64,000 nt of DNA from Spirodela intermedia (taxonomy: Eukaryota; Streptophyta; Magnoliopsida; Alismatales; Araceae). A model generated the notes under the pieces. That model was not told the origin of the DNA, searched no databases, and saw only the letters and a list, made by a program, of their open reading frames with translations. Shown here one piece after another: positions 25,201 through 37,647 of this stretch; position 1 is the first letter of the stretch; each line of letters starts with the position of its first letter. The position numbers and the translations under genes were made by a program. Location of the stretch: contig LR746272.1 in assembly GCA_902729315.2 (NCBI GenBank), positions 11,588,327 through 11,652,326 of the forward strand, read 5' to 3'.

Positions 25201-28200
25201 CATTGGATGAAGATGTCCCGGGATATACTACTTGCTGAAAATTACACATTCATGTCTGCACCCTCTAATTGACGACTCTGCTACCTCATGTAGTTAACTG
25301 AAATGGATCTCCTTCCAGATTCTTTTCTTGTTGTCAAAGGTTCAGATGTAGTAGTGGTCAGCGATTACTATGTATTGAAATTTGGTAGATATTTCCTGTT
25401 ACATTGGTTGAAATTCTTCTATACCTAGCTACCCATGCAAGCAACAACATCCAGGCAGGTGTAAAATGTTTCCCGATTACAGTCAATGGTATACGTCATA
25501 CAGCTCCCTTTACACATATTGTGACTGATCTTGTAATGAGATTTCGACACGTCAGAAATAAAAATTAACCTAACTTATCGTAATGCCTCTTATAATTTTC
25601 ATTGACTGTATTTTTTATTATCTCTTGTGTTGCTTCTAGTAATTTAGTCTTGAATATCCTTATGGTGTCTTCTTTATGTTTCAAGCATGATTAGATCACT
25701 TATTTCGGAAGAAGACCGTTGACAAAGACCTATGCTCATTTGTGGTATGGGACAATGTAACCACTCTTGTAACCCTATTTGCTTCGCTGTTGGAAGATAT
25801 TGACATGAGGTCGCAATATTTATACTTGTGAAAACGTCGATTAACAGTTGTGGGCTGGATGTTCAACAATCAAATAACAGAAAAAAGGAATTGTGTCTTT
25901 CTTCTATATGCCCTCAGGTGTTTAGTTTAGTTTTTACATTTGGCTCATTGTTTTATTATCTCCCTGCCTTTACTTTACGTATTTAGTCTTCAGACTAAGA
26001 TTCTTGGATGAAGTTACAGTATTGTAACATTGGATTAACGAATCTTATTTTTTTTGTTCTTTTAGAGATTGTGTGACAGGCCTTCCTCAACTGATGGTTA
26101 ATTTTGTGACTTCATCCCACAATCCTGGTCTATTGGCACCTTTGGTCGACAAGATTTTGGATATTCCGGAAGTGGTCTGTGATCAGCCTTTACCTTTACA
26201 CTTCAAAGTTGCTGCTTTAATTGATGGGTTAAATTTCGTTGGGTGCTATACATTAGTGTTGGAACCTTCCCCTCTCTGTGTTATGCTTAGGTTAGGTTGG
26301 GAAGGTCCATGATGATGCATTATTTAAGTGAAAATAAAAGGTAGCACACTCTAAGGACGAAACTTATTTTCTTTCCTATACCCTCTTTAATTACGAAAAT
26401 TTCCTGACTAATCTTTAGAAATGTGCTGTTGGCAAAAGGCATCTTTTCATATCTAAAATAATTTTTGAATATAGTGGTAAATAAAATCCTTGTTGTTATC
26501 AGGATGATTACCGGAACCATTGTCTTGTAGTTATGATATTGCGTGGTTAGAAGAAAAAAAATTCAATCTGTGTGAATTTCTAATTTTTTAGTGTAATTTT
26601 AGCTTCATTGTCCATTACTGTGTGAAGATTTTTCATTCTTAAGGTTGTCGGTTTAAAATAATTCAGTTGTCATTGCTTGTTCTTTTCCCTATTTATGAAT
26701 AATTTTATCCGTCAGTTTACAACAAGGATGTGGTGAAACCCTTAAGTAGCTCTTCTCAAACTATATTAGGTTGCTAACTTCTCGAATGGAAGTACTTGCA
26801 TTTACAGAAAATTTTAGTGATTTGTGCTAGTCTTTTTCTTCATAAGGTGTTAATACGTGCGTATCTACTCTAACACCCTCGTCATCTGTCTTCCTCTTCT
26901 GCATATGCTTTTTTTTCATGAGGAAATGTCAATATATGGCTTTTGTTTTTTTTGGAATTTGATTTATATCCATATTGACTTCTTAAGGTGAGCATTGTCA
27001 ATAATGTGAATACGTCACTTGGAAACACATCCCTTGGGGAGAAGGAATATGTTCTTTATGGAAAGCCAACTATCACAGAGACCTTAAGAGGGCTTACATT
27101 TCAGATATCTGCAAATTCTTTCTTCCAAACAAACACTCACCAGGTTTGAGCAAAAACTTCTTCATGTAGGCTGTGAATTTTTTTTATTATCTTTGTTCAC
27201 GATTAGAATCTTTTGAGAAATATTAATATTTTAGTTATGTTCTCATACTGACTTCCAGATGTATGAGAATAAGTAGTTTCCTTATTTTGATTTTGTTATT
27301 ATCTTTTTTCACTACTAGAATCTGTTGAGAACTATTAATATTTTAAAGATGTTCTCATACTGACTTCCAGATATATAGCGTTAATCAATATTGTTTATCT
27401 TCTGTGTAAATTTTCTTATTGACTCTCATTCAACATCTTAGAATGTGATCGTACATAAACCAAAACTTAAGAAATTTTCTGGTGCATGAGGTGAAGAAGA
27501 TATGATTCATCTTTTATCGAAAAAAAAAAATGTCTTTCCTTAGTTCGTTTGGGAACAGACAAGAGAAACAGGTTGGTTCAAATTTATTTCATGTCCTTCC
27601 ATCCGAATATTTGCATCTTATTGAATATTGCCTTTTCTGTCACAGCTTTTAATGGCAGATTTAATATGACAAGGATAAAGTATTTCTCTGCTGTTTGATC
27701 TCAGTTTCTCTATTTATGTCTGTTTTGTAGTACAATTATCATCGTCCCTTGAAGCCTTGTGATGATGTCAGGAAAAGATCTGTTCCGTGTTACTGATCAA
27801 TAAACAGAGTTTCTTAATACAAAAGGAATCCACGTGCATATTCATATGTGTGAGTCAGAGATCTGGCAAGTAGCTAGTTCGGGCCAGAAATGGACTCCAT
27901 TATGTTAGGATTGACGGAGTATTTTTTCTCAGTGGGGTAAAATAATGGGAAAGTATATACTTACTGATAAAAATTGGATTGGCAAATTTTGAAAAACAAG
28001 AAAGAGAATAAGCCTGGAAGCGGTGGGAACCTTGTAGAATGGGATCCACATGTTTCTTTAAATTTGCTTCAATCTAGGATCAGTCCATTGTGGAATCACC
28101 TCGAAGAAAATCAGGGTTGTCCTGAGCCTAAACCATATTGATTATCTGTTTTTGAGGTCTTTTCAAAATTTTGTCGAATTGAAAATTATATGATACTGTG

Positions 28201-29864
28201 ACATGAAAATTTGCTAATCGTTGCATTGTCTTCTTGACTCGAATCTGAGTTGATACCCAGATTACGCACTTACATTTGTTTTCGTGCTTTAATTTTTTTC
28301 CTGTTCAAAAAGTTGCTTAGCTTACCAATTGAGTTTTAGGCGCTAAAACTCAATCCTTTTTTGAGAAAATTTGTATTTGTCATTGCCCTGTGTACAGTGG
28401 GTCAGTCGAAGAACTCTTTAGATGAGACTTACTTCTTCGTATTTAAGTGGTATTCTGGCTGGCAATTTTTGAAGTACTATTTTTTTTTTTTTTTCAGGCA
28501 GAAGTCCTTTATAAGCTTATAGAAGAGTCTGCTGGTCTTAAAGGAGATGGGTCAGAGATTATCCTTGACTTGTTTTGTGGTACTGGAACGATTGGTCTGA
28601 CACTTGCAAGAAGGTCCACCCTTTGATCTAGTATTATTTGTTTGTTGACCTCGATCACATTCAGCATTATAATTCTAGTTTATGACTGGAGGCTCTTTTG
28701 GCCATTTTTTCAGCGTCCGGCATGTTTATGGTTATGAAATAGTTGCTGATGCAATATCAGATGCCCGTCGAAATGCAGAAATTAATGGCATTACAAATGC
28801 CACATTTGTGCAAGGCGATCTGAATAAGATTCGAGATGAATTTGGAAATGACTTTCCTAAACCTGATGTCGTCATCACAGGTTTTCTTTCCCTGAAAAAT
28901 TTCATTTCCTAGTGATTCTTTAGATAGAGGAGTTCCATATTGGAAAAAATATATATATTTCACCAACTATTTTTGCATTGGATGTCCCAAGAAAATTGCG
29001 TTCTGTTTTAAATTTTCCTAGTATCAGAGCCAAAAGAAATTATGAGCCTGCAGGTAAGGGGACGTGCCAAATCAGTCTCGCATTTGAAGAAATAAACGAG
29101 TAAAAACATGTGGTGAGATAGATGGGTTACCCTCCGCTCATTATAAATTGGTTTTGAGTAGGATGAATGAAAGCCTTAATAGTTTTATCCACATATACCT
29201 GATAATAGAATTCAGTCTTGTCTCATTTTGAAGTAGATAACTGTTCTGGGATGGAGCTAGGACAACATTGACCCACATTGCTCCTGAACTTTGTGGATTC
29301 CAAGATAGTTATTGAAGCCATCCTTTCGCTTTCTCGTTTGTGGCTTTGTATTTCGGTCTAATTCATTTCTCCAGGCATATATGTGCTGTTTTATGTTCTT
29401 CCTGAAGTTGCTCCTGAAATTTTATGTTGTTTTGGGTTGACGTCGAAGCTCCTAGCGTACATTTCTCCAGGCAAAAATATGAAACTTTTACTTGGAAAAA
29501 AATTATGACGTTCATCTCACATAAACTGTAGATCCTAATCGCCCTGGCATGCACATGAAGCTGATCAAGTTCTTACTGAGACTCCGAACTAAGCGGATTA
29601 TCTATGTTTCCTGCAATCCAGCCACATGTGCCCGTGATCTCGATTATCTCTGCCATGGTGTGGTAAGTTCATAGGATTCCTTGCTATTGATCATTCTACT
29701 CTGAGTTGTTGAACATTATATCTTATCCAGTATACTTGTAATATCAAACCCAGGCAGAGCAGAATATAGAAGGTTGCTACAGTCTGAAGAGTGTGCAGCC
29801 AGTAGACATGTTCCCCCATACTCCCCACATCGAATGCGTTTGCCTCCTGGAACTCGATTCTTAG
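22275..29864 (+). CDS. TrmA/RumA-type RNA (uracil-C5)-methyltransferase
   Basis: Ten exons: 22275-22706, 22937-23179, 24216-24380, 24951-25060, 26066-26174, 26988-27143, 28498-28613, 28714-28880, 29532-29662 and 29754-29864. In phase they give 579 residues. After a plastid-like N-terminus comes a TRAM-like domain (about 115-155). Iron-sulfur cysteines are at 162, 168 and 171 (CKYSSDCGGC) with a fourth candidate at 271 (VEKC). The SAM site is DLFCGTGTIGLTLAR (about 424-438), then DPNRPGMH (500-507) and the nucleophile Cys527 in YVSCNPATCARDL. The family forms 5-methyluridine in rRNA or tRNA through a covalent Cys-uracil intermediate. Closest Arabidopsis relative by memory: At3g21300. Plastid targeting and the RNA substrate are inference. 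A second ATG at 22287 is an alternative start. DPNR replaces the usual bacterial DPPR. Confidence 0.95.
27183..27373. repeat. Short tandem duplication in methyltransferase intron 6
   Basis: Two copies of an approximately 80-base AT-rich segment, including ATGTTCTCATACTGACTTCC and TTAGAATC/CTAGAATC starts, repeat with a period of about 112 bases. The copies differ at a few positions. The segment is entirely intronic. Confidence 0.75.
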
Positions 29865-30467
29865 CTAATTGAGGTCAGAGAAGGCTACCTTGCTGCGTTC
29901 ATCGACATTATTCTGGCAAATCTTCAGCATTGTGAATGTTCTGCGATCACTGAGCATACCCACACCATACATTGCTGTTGCCGTGGTAGGTCCTAAGTAG
30001 TGGATGAAAGTCCAGTGATGAGGCCTTCATAATGTTTTAATGCCGCTTCAGCCACAGGGAAGATGGAATAGAGAGATGATGACCCACGGTCTTTGGGTTG
30101 ACTTCAGATAGACCGTTGGTGAAGTCGTATTTCTGTAAGCCTTTAAAGTGCCATATTTTTTGTACAACTATGGTTCCTCCGATTGTTGGTATTCAATAGT
30201 TTGGTATGCATTTTATGGCAATCATTCAGTTACCATTAATGTACGTTTTTTGCTGTATCGATGCAAATAATCCAAGAAAATTGATCACTGACCATAAAAT
30301 TTCGGAAAATAACTAATTACATGTGATTGCATAGAATAACACCAGCAAGTCAAGGTAGCCAAGGTTAAACCAGCTCACAACAACTCAGGGAGCCCATAAG
30401 AAAACCTCAGCTCACTCTTACTGACTTGTTATCAGAGTACCGCCTCAAAAGGGCTAGAGAAGGTCAT
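29865..30467. other. Convergent 3' region, methyltransferase and ELF3
   Basis: This 600-bp gap between two stop codons facing each other should be shared 3' UTR and terminator sequence. It is AT-rich with no clear AATAAA in good position and no other gene. Confidence 0.5.
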
Positions 30468-33400
30468 CTACACAGAATCGTACTGCTGCCTTTCTCTCTG
30501 TATGCGCTGGAAAATTCTTGCTGCTGATTCAGTTGTTGATTTTGGGTTATGTGGGACCACCTTGATCACCTGAGTATGCTGGCCAGAACCTTCAGAAACC
30601 ATGGGAAGCGGAGTCACAGCAGCCCTCTGCCCTTGCAGCCTGGTGTCACTGGGACTGCTCCCCGTACTTCCTTGCAGAATACTACCTTTGGATTTCTGAA
30701 CACTCCGATCAAGCTCCGAAAAGGGTCCGCTCTTTGGGTTAGAGACGCCGCAAGAGCTCCAAGAGTGCTGCTTGAGCAGTGGCCCAGCTATCGGCTTCAG
30801 CTGTTCAACTTCAGCGCCGTGGACTGGAAGCCCGAATGGGACTGGTAGAAGGGTCGGGGCGATTGCTGCTGAACCAGGAAGAACCCCAATGCTTAGCTGC
30901 TGGTGAGGCACAGGAACGCCATAGGCGGGGCTCATGAGCTTCCCTGCAACAGGGGCTAAGCTGAGAGGGGTGGAGCCGCTGTAGACGGTGTTCATGAGAG
31001 CCGCCGGTGGAGGGTACGGGCTGGTGCATGGCTTGTATATCAGTCCTTCGGAGGGAGACATGACAGGAACCAACCACTGGTTACTAGCCGGTGCCTGGAA
31101 GCACCATGGACGAGGTGTGCTGTCGGAAGAAACTGGGAGCGAAGAAGCCTGGTCAGTCGGATGCTGTACACGATGAAATGAAAGGATGCCCGCCATGTCT
31201 TCTGTGGTAGACTTGCTGTCACATTTCGCCTTCTGAGAGTGATCCCGCTGGTTAGTAATCGGTGGTTGGGGTTCTACCAGGTGATTGGAGCCTGCCACCT
31301 TCTCCTTGATTGTCTTCATCTGAGGCTTTACCAAGAAATTGGCGCAGGGATCTTCCACAGGCTGACCCTGTAAGCGAGAGGTGTCTTCAAGCAGTACATG
31401 CGGTGAGACAGAAAGGAGCTTCTGGACCTGTTTGAGGATGTGATTCTCAGATCTAAATCCTTCTTGAAAAGGGTATGCATTTATTTCTTTGTAAGCGAAA
31501 AGATTAAGGAAAGGGAAAGCTTACTTTTATCAACTTATGGAGTTCAAACACTTGTATTCCAAAAACCCTCTGTTGACTGCAATCAATTGAAAATTCTTTC
31601 CATATTAGATCAAAGATAATGATAGAAACTCAGTAATAATAAAAAAAACATGTGACGGACTTGAAGGTAAGCCCATGCAGTCAGAATTAGGTCAAGATTT
31701 TTCCATTCAATCTAACATTAGAGGAAAAAGATTCAAAAGAATAAAATTCCCAGGTATCTAGAAGCAATTACCATTTCTGCCAACGGCTAGATATCCCTTG
31801 AGAGGAAAATATTTTCATCTTTTTTTTTTTAGATGAGCACTTATTATCTGCGGTCTCCAGTAGCGCACTACTTTCCAGAAGAAGAAAAAATAAATCTGCT
31901 TCGAGAAAAAAAAAAAAAAAAGCCAGTTCCCCTCCAGTGAATTCCCTTTCAGTCCATTCATATTTTGATAAACCCATTGAATACAGGTAAAGAATTCGGA
32001 AGTCAAACCATGGATGCCTCAACACTAAGTAAATTCCATCCTTATTAAATTCCGATCCAGGGTCAGGATTGAATGAAAGATATATAGATACAATTAGCTA
32101 AATAAAATAAAGTAGTCCTCATGAATTGGACCTCACAAGCCATTGAAAAGAAATAAAATACAAAGGAGATAATTTGAGGATGAACCAGAACGGAATGCAC
32201 CCAGAAATACTCACTTGGCGATGGCTCTCCTCATTTTCCAAAAGTGCTTGGCACCGATCAAATCTACAACATCATCCGGAGATATGTCGATGCCTGGTAC
32301 TGAGCCCATCGAGGTCCCAGAATCTTCGTCATCAGCACCAGAACCTTCCAGTGCTTCTTTGTCGGAATCCCCTGATGAAGGGCTTGGGAGCACATCAGCA
32401 TCTTCCACTGATCCAGTTCTATCGAGACCTTCACCTGCACCTGGCTCCATTAAACTGTTGCCAGGTAATTCTCTGGAGCAAAACCCAGTTCTCCCATTAG
32501 ATTCTTTTCCTGCACCTTCAGCACCCCTGGTACTCCCAGCTGACCATCGACGTAGGCCAGTGCTTCCACATCTGGTGCTTCTAGTTCCCTTCGATTCAAA
32601 ACTGGCAGTCGTCAGAGCAACAGTTTCCTCTGTTTTTTCTTCTGCACTGTCTCTCTTATGCTGTTGCATGATTAAACCCCTGATGCCATGTTCTTCCACA
32701 GGTTTTCTGTCTTCAGCCAGGCTCTGGGTATTAGAAACTGTGGATCCACTTTCCTTGAGGCTGTTCAAATAAGAATGAGCAGTTGTTTTCTCTCTGTCCA
32801 TGAAATGGTGATCTTTGTCAGAGCGCAGAGCAATTCCAGGCTGAGAAATAGTAGGACTTCTAAAATCATCCTCATCTCCAGGTTTCCTTCCAGGGCAATC
32901 CTCAGCTCTGGACGAGCTATCTGGACGTAATGAGCTGCATTGATCACCCACCTGTGGATGATTACCTGCAGTCGAAGCTATTCTCCGGAACCCATGCTTC
33001 AACGGGTGTCTCCCAACCATCGTTCTCGGACCAGCTTCATTCATCCTCTCCAGTGGATGAGTACTAGACTTCTCTGCCGGGTAGGAGGGTACAGGAGAAA
33101 GCGCATGGTTGAGAGAAGGCACAGTCTTCTCATGGCCACAACCCTACAGGCATGAAATACTTGTGATCACGCCAGTAGCAGCAGCTATGCTGAATGATAT
33201 TACCTGGTTAGATCTAATTTTTCAAACTGGTTAAGTCTCAAATGATTGATGGACCAGATTTTTTTTATTTTTTCCCCACCCTTATAATTACATGCTGTTT
33301 GAATCCTGCATGGTGTTTTGTGAATATAGGAGCACTACGAGATGCACCCAGAGTTCATGTTATTGGGTCTATAATGCTTGAAAGCAGGAACATTTGAAAA

Positions 33401-33960
33401 GAAAAAGGTAGCACGGATTATGAAGATGCAGAAATTAGGGTACTCCTGATTCTGCACTTCATAAGGTTGTGTTCGGAAACACAGAATACAAGGCTGTTGT
33501 TATTGGGTGAAGAAACCCTAAATTGCTAACCCATGAAAAGGGCCTCTGCATAGTTCCGAGGTGATCGAGGACGCCGACGCTACCCGAGGTTATCGGTTTA
33601 GAACCTTTGCGAGTGCATCTTGCAACGTCCAATCACGAAGGGTGAAGGATTCTTCCTTCTGTATTCGCCGTTTTTGGAGAAAGATCGAGGGGTTTAGGGC
33701 CTCCGGGGAGGTGGAGAAGGCCAGAATCAAGGCAGGTTCAGAGCAAAACATACCTGGTTTAACGACGCAGAGGGTACCAAGCTATCCGGCGCCGAGGATG
33801 GCGAGTCCGATTTCAACATGTGAGAAGGAATGCTGAAAATCTCGTAGAGCGCCATCTTGTTCCTCGGCGGCGCCCTGAGGCCCCCTTTGCCGGCGTCATT
33901 GACGTGAAGCCTCGGGAACAGAGGGCCTGCAACATTCTCATCCTCTCTCCCCCTCTTCAT
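30468..33960 (-). CDS. ELF3: EARLY FLOWERING 3 / EEC-type clock protein
   Basis: Four exons on the minus strand: 33754-33960, 32215-33143, 31525-31576 and 30468-31427, giving 715 residues. The N-terminus [20 protein letters not shown] with [15 protein letters not shown] is the ELF3 signature. The central block [16 protein letters not shown] joins through the 52-bp exon to [15 protein letters not shown]. The C-terminus has Pro/Ser-rich PRPWCFQ and GLIYKPC motifs and ends [19 protein letters not shown]3 is the scaffold of the nuclear evening complex with ELF4 and LUX; it represses growth and clock genes at dusk and takes part in temperature sensing. No poly-Gln run is present, unlike Arabidopsis ELF3. 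Its placement between a methyltransferase and a bHLH87-like gene matches the EEC locus (At3g21320), so it is best called a co-orthologue of ELF3 and EEC. Confidence 0.95.
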
Positions 33961-34749
33961 CCCTCTCCAACCTTCAGCCTCAGATCCCGCTCAGGAGGGC
34001 CTCTCCGCGCGGAGTCGAAGGTCCACAATCCTCATCCCGCCGTCGAAAACCACAACGGGGGAAGGTTCCCAATTCCGACCCTGAAACCCTCGTCGCAAAT
34101 CTCCAGACGCATCCAGACGCCAGCTCAGGTGGGTAGCTGTAGGCAAACCACGTCTTCTTCCTCGGACTCCTGAAACTGTGCGGTGCGGGAGGCGGTGGGG
34201 GAGCGATATCCCCGGACTCAGGAGGCCGATGGCAGAGGATCACAGTCGATGAGAATCTGCGAAGCCAACGTGGAAGTATCCAGGGAAGCCGATGGGAGGC
34301 CGAGGATGGGTCGGTGCTCCTCGCAGGCCCCACCGTGACCCGGATCAGCTTCCATCCTTTTCCACGGCGCCGTAAAACTGTAAACCCAGTCAATTTGGAA
34401 CCCTTGAGAACAATCCCGGATAAATGTCGGGCCGGTTGAATTCGGGTTTGACTTCATCATCACATACGGAGAACACCTGCGGCGCCGCTGTCCGACCCAC
34501 GGTTGCTCCCCCCACCGTTGACCGGGATGGAGAGCCGAGCAAAGTGCCCTTTTTTTTCAGCCCTAAAACTGCGGGTGAAAGCCGGCGAAGCCCACGGTTT
34601 GCCGTCCATAGAATACGGCAGCGGAGGAGCTCCCCTCCTGGTGCGAGCATACAAATACAGGGATTTGCTCCCTCTTTCAGAATCATCGTCGGAGAAGGAA
34701 GGTCTTCTTCTTGTAGATCTCTGGTTTGCTCTTCAGGGCGGAGGATCTA
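33961..34749. promoter_or_regulatory. Divergent promoter, ELF3 and sphingoid hydroxylase
   Basis: About 790 bases lie between two head-to-head start codons. The sequence is GC-rich and full of open frames on both strands, but none carries a recognisable domain. It must contain the ELF3 leader (minus) and the hydroxylase leader (plus). No convincing TATA box or evening element was found by eye. Confidence 0.5.
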
Positions 34750-35632
34750 ATGGCCTGCATGTGCGGCGTGCCGGTGGAGGTAAGGGCGACGGTAATCCCG
34801 ATCGTCATCTACTGGGTCTACTCTGGATTGTACATGGCGTTGGAATACACGGGCAAGTATCAGCTCCGACGGCGGCAAGACGGCGGCGACAAGAACTTGG
34901 CCTCCAAGCGGCAAGTGTTCTTCGGGGTCCTCATCCACCAGGCGTTCCACGCCGCCATCTCAGTCTACCTCTTCAAGGTAATCCTGCTACCAGAGCCATT
35001 TATTTGATTATCCGTTTCTCTCTCTCCCCCCCTTTCCCCCCTTTTCCCCCTTTTCCCCCCAGGGTTGACCCCCTTCCCCGCCGCCTCCGCAGATGATAAA
35101 CCCCGGTTGCGCCGCCTCCACGAACCAGCCTCGCCTCAAGATCTTCGGGAGATTGGTGGCGGCGCTGCTGGTTATGGACACATGGCAGTACTTCCTGCAC
35201 AGATTGATGCACGCCAATAGCTTGCTCTACCGCTACTCGCATTCCAAGCACCACCGCCTGGTGGCGCCGTACGCCTTCGGGGCGCTTTACTACCACACAC
35301 CAGAAGGGCTCCTCCTCAACACCGCCGGCGGCTTCGTGGCCATGGCCGTCACCGGAATGCCTCCCTGCGCCGCCATGGTCTTCTTCTCCCTCGTCGCCAT
35401 GAGGACGGTGGACATCCACTGCGGGATGTGGGTCCCGTGGCACCCGCTGAACCTCCTCTTCAGCAACAACACCGCCCACCACGAGCTCCACCACCAGCCC
35501 GACGGCAGCGATTTCAACTTCTCGCAGCCCTTCTTCGTCTTCTGGGACAGGATCTTGGGAACCCAGTTGCCGTACACCGTGGGGAAGGCGGAAGGAGGAG
35601 GATTCGATCTGAAGGTGACTAAGAAGGCTTAG
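34750..35632 (+). CDS. Sphingoid long-chain base C4-hydroxylase (SBH-like)
   Basis: Two exons, 34750-34977 and 35093-35632, encode 255 residues, matching the usual 258-260. The ATG at 34750 is chosen because it begins MACMCGVPVEV just before the first membrane segment; an internal ATG at 34759 is possible. The fatty acid hydroxylase superfamily His boxes are complete: HRLMH (112-116), HSKHH (126-130) and HHELHH (205-210). KNLASKRQV, HHRLVAPYAFGALYYH and FVFWDRILGT match plant SBH1/SBH2. The enzyme is a di-iron, ER-membrane oxygenase that makes phytosphingosine-type trihydroxy bases from dihydrosphingosine with cytochrome b5, setting membrane and ceramide composition. The N-terminal region is shorter on charged residues than Arabidopsis SBH1, but the core is intact. 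Confidence 0.95.
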
Positions 35633-36513
35633 GTCCGGAGGCCGGCCCATTGTGGATAATGGAGAGACCCGTTAATGTACTGATGGGCCTCATCGCCCAC
35701 TTAACGTTGCAGAGTCCGTGTTTCTGTGAATAGAAAACGAGGATCGGACCTCTCAGTTTGACGTCCTACTACAGCTACCATTATCTGCAGCCGGTATTTA
35801 ATCTGCCGCAAGAGAGAGAGAGAAGAAAAGAGAGTATGGGGGGGGGGGAGAAGGAGAAGGAGAAGAAGAGGGCGGGACGGCGGGGAGAAAGGTGGCGCCT
35901 TTGCCTTCTTTTAGCCTAAGCCACGTGGTGGGCAATAAGCGGGGGGTCCTCTCAAGGGCACGCCTGGCTCGAGTAAGGGGAACAGAACCCACTGTTACCG
36001 ATTCACACGCCCGAAGGGAATGTCCCCGTGCGTTGGGTCCCTCAATATTCCGCCATTAAAAAAAACACAGGCGAGTGGCAGTCGACGGAACAATGAGAAA
36101 CCCGAGGAAAGAACAAAGCGGGAGCCGAGAACATTTTCCAGGAATTCGAGACGTAGATTCCTAATCATAGGTGTTATAATTCTTCATACTTTCCATGTCT
36201 GGAAATAGGGAAGTGATTCCCGCTTCGCCGGCCTCTCAGAGAGAAGGCTGTCGACGAGGCGCCCGGAGCCATGACGCGCAGGCCTCGAAAAGAGGCAATT
36301 ATGGGCGATATGATGGGGGTGAATGCGATTAGGGTTTCTAATGAGCCGGCTGACGATGGTAGTAAACTGCTTGCCGTAGCAAATCCTGCGGATAATGATG
36401 AAGATAATGATCTATTTCTCGGGCCATGGTCTCTTTTAAATGATCATGGAAAGGTGAGTTTTTTGTGGCAGAAAAGACGGTAAATTTTTGGAACAAGTAG
36501 AGACTTCACTTGA
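35633..36513. other. Convergent region, hydroxylase and bHLH genes
   Basis: About 880 bases between two facing stop codons. It contains a GA tract and a G homopolymer run near 35835-35850. A plus-strand frame at 36271-36453 looks exon-like: it ends at an AAG/GTGAGT donor and would encode an acidic stretch, NPADNDEDNDLFLGPW. I do not recognise it and cannot find its partners, so it is not called as a gene. Confidence 0.45.
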
Positions 36514-37647
36514 TCAAAACTGGGGGAGATCAGGAGCTCCCATCTGCATCTGGGGTACAAGGGTCTGCAGGGGAAAAGAGTGGTCGAATGGCGAAGAAAG
36601 TGGAAGGGAGGAAGAGAGGATGCTGCCGGCCGCGGAGCCAAACCCCTGGCCAACGGTTTCCAAGGCGTTGACTTGTGACTTGAGGAACTTGAGATAGTTG
36701 GCGGCCTCGTCGAGCATGGAGGCGGTGTCCATCTTACTGCCGCCGGGGACCAGACTCTGCAGCACCCTGAGTCTCTCGCTGATCCTCTCCCTCCTTTGTC
36801 TCGCTGCGACGGTCTGCGGATCGCTCGAAATCCTTACGTTCTTCCTCTTGGGCTTCTCCACGGCCTCCACAGTTCCGGGGTTGACCGGCCTCATCGCTGC
36901 AGCCCTGTAGATCATCTCCTTGACCTGGGCAATGGCCTCCGTGTCGGGCTCATAGCCGTTGTAGAGCCGGAAGTCAATCCCGGACCCCTCCATCCTGTGT
37001 TTCGTCCTTTTCGGTTGCGTCTCGAAGTTGATTCTGAAGCCGGTCTCGTTTCTCAATGGAGTTCCAACAGCGAATCCACTGTCTCGCTGTTTCCTCTTCA
37101 GATTAGGTCTATTTTGGGAAACCCCGAGAAGGGGAGCATCTGGGCTGGAAGAGCCCCGTGAGAACAGCTCACCGCTCCTGCGAGAACCACAGTTATCTGA
37201 TTCACCCGAGGAAGCGCTGCCGCTTGAGCTCGAGTAGGGAAAGATCTCACAGCTGGACAGTATCGCCGACATGTCTTCTTCCTCTCCGACGTTGATGCGG
37301 AGTTGTTCTCCAAGAGGAGGAGGATTGCCGATCGTTGCAGAAGAAGCCCCGAGAAAGGCGGCCAACCACATGGTTTCTTGCAACTGCCTCGTTTCTGCGA
37401 AGTCCAGGGATGGAGACGGAGGGAGTCCCTCCATCTCACCTGGTCGACTCATCTTTCTGGGCTCGATGGGTCTGAACCCAGGTAGCTCTACTCTGAACAA
37501 AGCTTCGGCGAGATCAAGATCGCCGTAATTAGAGTACGAATGGAGAGAATTCTTGCCGTTTTCATTCGCCTGGTTGATCCACATGCAAGGAGGGATGCTC
37601 GTCTCGCTCTCGACAGCCAGAGAGTTCTCCCACCCAAAAGCGTCCAT
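36514..37647 (-). CDS. bHLH87-like transcription factor (HECATE/IND clade)
   Basis: An intronless 377-residue frame starting at the ATG 37645-37647. The bHLH lies at about 265-330: [31 protein letters not shown], a loop with [16 protein letters not shown], then [13 protein letters not shown]. The group VIIIb basic region lacks the Glu that contacts the E-box (Ala in ARQRRER), as in HEC and INDEHISCENT. The preceding [21 protein letters not shown] and the long N-terminus point to bHLH87 (At3g21330) rather than the short HEC1-3. Group VIIIb factors act in reproductive and meristem patterning, often as heterodimers with SPATULA. Its position beside ELF3/EEC agrees with Arabidopsis gene order. 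It is convergent with the hydroxylase gene, and its upstream region is large and GA-rich. Confidence 0.92.
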   Translation of the reverse strand: MDAFGWENSLAVESETSIPPCMWINQANENGKNSLHSYSNYGDLDLAEALFRVELPGFRPIEPRKMSRPGEMEGLPPSPSLDFAETRQLQETMWLAAFLGASSATIGNPPPLGEQLRINVGEEEDMSAILSSCEIFPYSSSSGSASSGESDNCGSRRSGELFSRGSSSPDAPLLGVSQNRPNLKRKQRDSGFAVGTPLRNETGFRINFETQPKRTKHRMEGSGIDFRLYNGYEPDTEAIAQVKEMIYRAAAMRPVNPGTVEAVEKPKRKNVRISSDPQTVAARQRRERISERLRVLQSLVPGGSKMDTASMLDEAANYLKFLKSQVNALETVGQGFGSAAGSILSSSLPLSSPFDHSFPLQTLVPQMQMGAPDLPQF

